Positions 59,659-64,000 of a DNA stretch of 64,000 nucleotides are shown here, one piece after another. Position numbers and translations under genes: made by a program. How positions within the stretch are numbered: the first letter of the stretch is position 1; every line of letters begins with the position of its first letter. This DNA is from UBA5287 sp041672395 (lineage in GTDB: Bacteria; Bacteroidota; Bacteroidia; Bacteroidales; Dysgonomonadaceae): the NCBI GenBank assembly GCA_041672395.1, contig JBAYZS010000001.1, positions 1 through 64,000 of the forward strand, in the 5' to 3' direction. Under the pieces are notes generated by a model. That model saw only the letters and a program-made list of their open reading frames with translations, searched no databases and had not been told where the DNA came from.

Positions 59659-60705
59659 ATGAAAATAGTTGTTACGGGTGCTGCGGGATTTATTGGGTCT
59701 CATATTGTACGTGCTTTACTGAATCAAAAACATTCTGTAATAGGCATTGATAATATTAATTCCTATTACGACGTACACTTAAAATATGCACGACTTAAAG
59801 CAGCTGGCATTGAAGAGGATGAAATCAAAATGGGTAAATATGTTCAAAGTAAACTTTTTGATTCGTATCAATTCATAAAAATGGATTTAAACGATAAAGA
59901 TCGTCTATTCTCCCTTTTTGAAACAGAAAACTTTTCATATGTTGTGCATCTTGCAGCTCAGGCAGGTGTAAGATATTCGATTCAAAATCCATTTGCCTAT
60001 ATCGATTCAAATATTTCTGGTTTTATGAACTTATTGGAAGTATGTCGGCACAAACCTATAAAACATCTTGTTTATGCCAGTTCCAGCAGTGTTTACGGCA
60101 ATAACAGCCACACTCCGTTCAAAGAATCGGATAACACAGATATGCCTGCTAGTCTTTATGCGGCTACAAAAAAAGCAAATGAACTGATGGCATATTCATA
60201 TTCCAAATTATATGATATTCCGGCCACGGGGATTCGTTTTTTTACAGTATATGGACCTTGGGGAAGACCCGATATGGCGCCATCCCTTTTTCTTTCGGCC
60301 ATACTAAAGCAAGAACCCATTCATCTCTTTAACCACGGAAAAATGGAGCGAGATTTCACATACATAGATGATATAGTGGAGGGAGTTCTGAGAATAATTC
60401 CTTCACCTCCCGCAGCAAATCCTCCTTATGCTGTTTACAATATGGGATGTTCTTCTCCTGTCAAATTACTTGATTTTATTGCTACAATAGAAAGAGTCAC
60501 TGGGAAAAAGGCTGTACTAGAATTAAATGAGATGCAGCCGGGCGACGTAGTCTCCACTTATGCTGACACCTCACTTTTAAAAATGGTTTTCAATTATAAA
60601 CCCTCAACGTCAATAGACACAGGAATCTCAAACTTCTATCAGTGGTTTACTGAATTCTATGAATATAAGTCGCAGAGTTCAAATACGAATAGGGTTCTTG
60701 TTTAA
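59659..60705 (+). CDS. UDP-glucuronate 4-epimerase
   Basis: This is a 348-residue extended SDR: VTGAAGFIGSHIVRALL (4-20), IDNINSYYDVHLKYARLK (31-48; signature of UDP-glucuronate epimerases), HLAAQAGVRYSIQNPFAYIDSN, catalytic SSSSVYG and YAATKKANE (YxxxK), FTVYGPWGRPDMAPSLF, RDFTYIDDIVEG. It interconverts UDP-glucuronate and UDP-galacturonate. It follows the GT39 gene by 10 bases. Together with GT2, LAB_N and GT39 this indicates uronic-acid transfer to lipid A or LPS core. Confidence 0.9.
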   Translation: MKIVVTGAAGFIGSHIVRALLNQKHSVIGIDNINSYYDVHLKYARLKAAGIEEDEIKMGKYVQSKLFDSYQFIKMDLNDKDRLFSLFETENFSYVVHLAAQAGVRYSIQNPFAYIDSNISGFMNLLEVCRHKPIKHLVYASSSSVYGNNSHTPFKESDNTDMPASLYAATKKANELMAYSYSKLYDIPATGIRFFTVYGPWGRPDMAPSLFLSAILKQEPIHLFNHGKMERDFTYIDDIVEGVLRIIPSPPAANPPYAVYNMGCSSPVKLLDFIATIERVTGKKAVLELNEMQPGDVVSTYADTSLLKMVFNYKPSTSIDTGISNFYQWFTEFYEYKSQSSNTNRVLV

Positions 60706-60707
60706 TT

Positions 60708-63089
60708 TTAAAACTTAACCATGATTCCAATTGTAGGCAACACTGTGCCACTAAATGTCTCAATTTGTCTGAGTATGTATCTTTGCGAATCGGATGGGTC
60801 GTTTTGTACCACACCATTGGCATCTTTATTTGTGAAAATAGGTGGGTTTTCCGACTGGAAGTTGTAAACATTTTGAACATCTACATAGAAGTTAAGCATA
60901 TATTTTTGGAAATAGAATTCTTTGTCGATGCGCAAATCGAGCTGATGAGAATTTTTCAATCGCAAAGTGTTGAAGTTCTTATAATCGATATATGCCTGAT
61001 TTGTAACACTCCATGCTTCTTTGTTTGTTGACAGATCCATGTCGATTGGGGAATATGGAGCTCCGCCCACAAATCTCCATCGCATTGATGCAGTCCAATT
61101 TTTTGGCAGTACGTAGTTGCCTAACAAGTTGAGCATATGTTTTGTGTCCCAATTGGATGGACGATAAATTCCATCTTTGTCGGTGAATTCACTTCGAAAA
61201 AGTGTATATGTTAGCGTTGCATTGATTTTGTTTAGGTTGATAAGTTTGCCGGAAAACTCAATACCGTAGGCGCGACCTTTTCCTGTAGATACAATTTCCT
61301 CATCTCCAATTTGTCCATATTCAGTTCCTTTTCCCGCAATACTCATCCCATCGACCACAGAGAGCGGATAATTTTCATACAATTTGTAAAATCCTTCAAG
61401 ATTAAATCTGGTTTGGTCTGTGGAATTGAATTCCATACCTGCAATCAGCTGATTAGAAATAATATGCTTTAACTTTTCATTTTTGTTTACAAAATTGCCT
61501 GTTTTATCTTCATATCCCATTGTCGTGTACGCAGGGCGCATCGAGTAACGACCCACATTCCCGTTAATATTCAACTTGTCTGTTAGTCGGTATGAAGCCG
61601 AAAACCTTGGCGATAGTTGATTGAACGGATTCCTCATGTTATTGTTGAAATTGTTCCCTATCGTGTTGATTCCCAGAGAAAGCGAGAGTTTATCGTTAAA
61701 GTAAGTGTCGGATGCCTGAACAAAGGCCTGATAAGACCACAAGTTCAGCTCTGTGTTATAAATGAGATCTTCAAGACTGCCATTTTGAAATATTTTACGG
61801 TTTGTTTCATTGATGTAATGGGAATAAGTGACGCCACCGCCTACTAATATTTTCACCGGCAAATCTGGGTATGAGCGTTCAAAACGTAGTTTGTTTTCTG
61901 CTTCATCTGATCGATAGTCTGATATTTTTGGCAGCGACTCATTGTTGTCTTGATATTTATAATTACTATTTCTAAGCATATTTCTACTCAGCACCCAAGT
62001 ATCAAAAAAGTGGTTGCTAAAGTGTTTATATACTGCTCCTACAGTGTAATTCCACTGTTTGTAGATAGGCAAATAGCTCAACAGATATCGTTGAGCTTCG
62101 GTGCCGGTTTCTTGCAATCCGGTATTAAGTGTCATATTATCAATGGCGCCAAGACCAATAAAAGAAATCTCGTTTTTTTGATCAATCTGATGTTTGAATT
62201 TCACCTGAAAATCGTTGTAAGTAGGCAGAAACGGAAGACCGATTAATTTAAAAAGCGGTTGCAGATAAGATTGACGAGCAGAAACGATGAAAGTGGAATT
62301 TTCACCTGTGGGTCCTTCCATAGTGAATGCTGCGTCCGATGCACCCACAGCTAATTGAGTGTGGATGCGGTCGCGACTTCCATTCTTTTGTCTGATATCC
62401 ATTACTGAGCTAAGCGCGTTTGGACGATTAGAAGGGAAAGCACCGGTATAGAAATTTACTTCTCTCACAAAATCGGGGTTTATTACACCCACAACACCAC
62501 CTGATGATCCTTGCGTAGCAAAGTGGTTGATAATAGGAATTTCTATGCCATCAAGATAAAATACATTCTCGGAGGGGCCACCTCCACGAACTATCAGATC
62601 GTTACGGTTGGGATCAGTAGCCCCAACTCCCGGTAATGTTTGAACAGCTTTAGACACATCCCGATTTACACCGGCAGCTTTTTCTATGTCGCTCTCACTT
62701 ATAGTCAGAAATGAAACCGGACTCTCAATCTTTTTCAGGTTTGTTGTTGGTCTGATAACCACCTCATTTATCAGTGTTGAAGATTCCGGCAAAGAAATAT
62801 CGATAAAAGTAGTTTGATTACCTTGAACATGTATCTCTGGCGAGAGTGTAGTCTCAAAACCTACAAAGCTGACCATCAGTTTTATAAAGCCCGGATCGAC
62901 ATCAGTAATAACAAAGGTGCCGTCGATATCAGTTGATACACCGATTACAGTACCCTGAATCTGAACAGTGGCAAACTCCAGCGGTTCGTTGGTCTTTTGA
63001 TTAAACACACGTCCCTCAATCCTTCCTTTCTGAGCAAAAGTGTAGAGACACGCCAAAAAGAGAAGCGTAGTAGTTAGAAATTTTTTCAT
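60708..63089 (-). CDS. TonB-dependent receptor with CarboxypepD_reg-like domain
   Basis: This 793-residue protein has a signal peptide (1-19), a CarboxypepD_reg-like domain (about 22-100; GRIEGRVFNQKTNEPLEFATVQIQGTVIGVSTDIDGTF), a plug (about 105-230; LPGVGATDPNRNDLIVRGGGPSENVFYLDGIEIPIINHF) and a barrel ending FSGTVLPTIGIMVKF. No SusD-like partner is next to it, so it need not be a glycan importer. It is convergent with the epimerase; the stops are 2 bases apart. A -7-like TAAATTTG lies at 63216-63209. Confidence 0.9.
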   Translation of the reverse strand: MKKFLTTTLLFLACLYTFAQKGRIEGRVFNQKTNEPLEFATVQIQGTVIGVSTDIDGTFVITDVDPGFIKLMVSFVGFETTLSPEIHVQGNQTTFIDISLPESSTLINEVVIRPTTNLKKIESPVSFLTISESDIEKAAGVNRDVSKAVQTLPGVGATDPNRNDLIVRGGGPSENVFYLDGIEIPIINHFATQGSSGGVVGVINPDFVREVNFYTGAFPSNRPNALSSVMDIRQKNGSRDRIHTQLAVGASDAAFTMEGPTGENSTFIVSARQSYLQPLFKLIGLPFLPTYNDFQVKFKHQIDQKNEISFIGLGAIDNMTLNTGLQETGTEAQRYLLSYLPIYKQWNYTVGAVYKHFSNHFFDTWVLSRNMLRNSNYKYQDNNESLPKISDYRSDEAENKLRFERSYPDLPVKILVGGGVTYSHYINETNRKIFQNGSLEDLIYNTELNLWSYQAFVQASDTYFNDKLSLSLGINTIGNNFNNNMRNPFNQLSPRFSASYRLTDKLNINGNVGRYSMRPAYTTMGYEDKTGNFVNKNEKLKHIISNQLIAGMEFNSTDQTRFNLEGFYKLYENYPLSVVDGMSIAGKGTEYGQIGDEEIVSTGKGRAYGIEFSGKLINLNKINATLTYTLFRSEFTDKDGIYRPSNWDTKHMLNLLGNYVLPKNWTASMRWRFVGGAPYSPIDMDLSTNKEAWSVTNQAYIDYKNFNTLRLKNSHQLDLRIDKEFYFQKYMLNFYVDVQNVYNFQSENPPIFTNKDANGVVQNDPSDSQRYILRQIETFSGTVLPTIGIMVKF

Positions 63090-63264
63090 TGAAGAGTTAT
63101 GTTGTAATTTGTTGTTATTAATAATTTATTGTACCCTATAACAATAAACTTGTGCAACTGTTCTCTATAAGTTTAACTCATTTAAGTTTATTTAAGAATA
63201 AAATTCAACAAATTTAACAATATAACGCCAAGTATAATTTTTAAATATCTCACAACCGATTGTA

Positions 63265-64000
63265 TTACAGACAACTCATCAATATTTCCCGGGCAACATT
63301 ACCAGTGACATTTGCTTGTTCTCCGTAAGCAACGCCTCTTTCATTGAAACGACGGGTGATGGTTTCGATGGTTTCATTGCCGACTCCTTCTTCCTGAAGG
63401 CGAGTGGTTAAACCGAGTGAACGATAAAATGCTTCTGTCTTCTCGATAGCTAAATTTACACGTTCTTCTTCTGTTCCATTGGAGATGCCGAAAATGCGTT
63501 CACCATATTGCAGCAACTTTTCCTTTTTTTGTTTCTTCAACACCCTGAGTGTTCCGGGCATTATGATTGCTAGCGAATGTCCGTGGGTGATTCCGTGAAG
63601 TGCGGTAAGCTCATGACCGATCTGGTGAGTGGTCCAATCTTGCGTGATGCCCATGCGAATAAAATCGTTCAATGCCAGTGTAGCAGCTAGCATGTAATCG
63701 GCCATTAAATCATAATCTTTGGGATTGACTTTAATCTTTGGTGCAATTTCTATTACCGACAACAGAATTCCTTCGGCCCAGCGATCCATGATTCGCGACT
63801 GTCCCGGGGTTGTCAGATATTGTTCAAGAACATGTGTATAGGCGTCCGCAAGTCCGCAAGCAATCTGATGTTCAGAAAGTGAGTAGGTCACTTCTGGATC
63901 GAGGATTGAAAACTGTGGATAATTGCCCTGAAAAGAGAGTTTTTCGAGTGTCTCTCCTCTTGTAATTACTGCACCACCGTTCATCTCTGAACCGGTGGCT
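63265..64000 (-). CDS. Iron-containing alcohol dehydrogenase (YqhD-like), 5' end missing
   Basis: The frame runs off the right edge; the visible N-terminal residues read ATGSEMNGGAVITR. About 245 residues remain of a ~385-residue enzyme. Metal-binding parts are present: GLADAYTHVLEQY (Asp, His) and DWTTHQIGHELTALHGITHGHSLAIIMP (two His). It belongs to the YqhD/butanol-dehydrogenase branch, reducing aldehydes with NADPH. It could in principle reduce L-lactaldehyde, but it is 30 kb from the rhamnose genes and the branch differs from FucO, so no link is claimed. Confidence 0.9.
   Translation of the reverse strand, partial: ATGSEMNGGAVITRGETLEKLSFQGNYPQFSILDPEVTYSLSEHQIACGLADAYTHVLEQYLTTPGQSRIMDRWAEGILLSVIEIAPKIKVNPKDYDLMADYMLAATLALNDFIRMGITQDWTTHQIGHELTALHGITHGHSLAIIMPGTLRVLKKQKKEKLLQYGERIFGISNGTEEERVNLAIEKTEAFYRSLGLTTRLQEEGVGNETIETITRRFNERGVAYGEQANVTGNVAREILMSCL

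Noticed and set aside
63265..64000. Lactaldehyde reductase (FucO) for the rhamnose pathway
   Set aside because: The visible motifs fit the YqhD branch and the gene is 30 kb from the rhamnose locus.

Overview
The window is AT-rich and reads as a Bacteroidota chromosome, most likely order Bacteroidales. The signs are TonB-dependent receptors (one with a CarboxypepD_reg-like N-domain), promoters of the TTTG / TAnnTTTG type, a VirE_N/BT4734-like primase, and an AraC-controlled rhamnose locus arranged differently from the well-known Bacteroides one. The species was not identified.

Layout. (1) 1-2152: a leftward promoter for a gene beyond the left edge, then two small secreted proteins of unknown role; a ~100 bp direct repeat copies the second gene's leader and first codons in front of the first gene. 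(2) 2174-16578, all minus strand: a glycan-degradation run led by an AraC regulator, with two GH78-type rhamnosidases, one GH106 rhamnosidase, two TIM-barrel proteins with a WNEW motif (WbsX/GH99-like and a GH71/GH99-like protein with a C-terminal binding domain), a GH20 hexosaminidase and a GH88 unsaturated uronyl hydrolase. No SusC/SusD pair is present. (3) 16746-20557, minus: rhaT, rhaA, rhaB. (4) 20865-33520, plus, divergent from rhaB: a PHP-domain protein, a class II aldolase-SDR fusion (RhaEW type), a sorbose-1-phosphate-reductase-like dehydrogenase, a double class II aldolase with a decayed second half, a complete lipoyl-dependent 2-oxoacid-dehydrogenase-type complex (E2, E3, fused E1), an FSA-type transaldolase and a lipoate ligase. 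Stand-alone RhaD and FucO are absent, so this operon probably carries an alternative lower pathway. (5) 33529-36308: an SGNH/GxDLY esterase pseudogene with two in-frame stops and an intact promoter, then a TolB-like propeller protein. (6) 36512-45261, housekeeping: mnmD, a zinc/manganese ABC uptake pair without permease, asd, rnz, queE, queD, an EEP-family protein, two rhomboids, HU.

(7) 45456-52701: a 7.2 kb integrated element in the 3' end of tRNA-Lys(CUU), bounded by a 13-bp att repeat. It holds a tyrosine integrase, a MerR/AlpA-like DNA-binding protein, a second HTH protein, a primase-helicase, a candidate origin (about nine inverted GGTTGTAAC iterons around an AT-rich core just after the primase), and a small protein resembling terminase small subunits. 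With no relaxase and no virion genes, the plan resembles phage satellites (PICI/SaPI type). The tRNA's probable own terminator now lies 7.2 kb away, just beyond attR.

(8) 52752-64000: an exported protein-isoaspartate methyltransferase, a DUF486 membrane protein, a TonB receptor, a four-gene operon (GT2, LAB_N protein, GT39, UDP-glucuronate 4-epimerase) that looks like polyprenyl-phosphate-dependent uronic-acid decoration of lipid A or LPS, a second TonB receptor, and a truncated YqhD-like alcohol dehydrogenase at the right edge.

All functions are read from motifs and context; no database search was possible.
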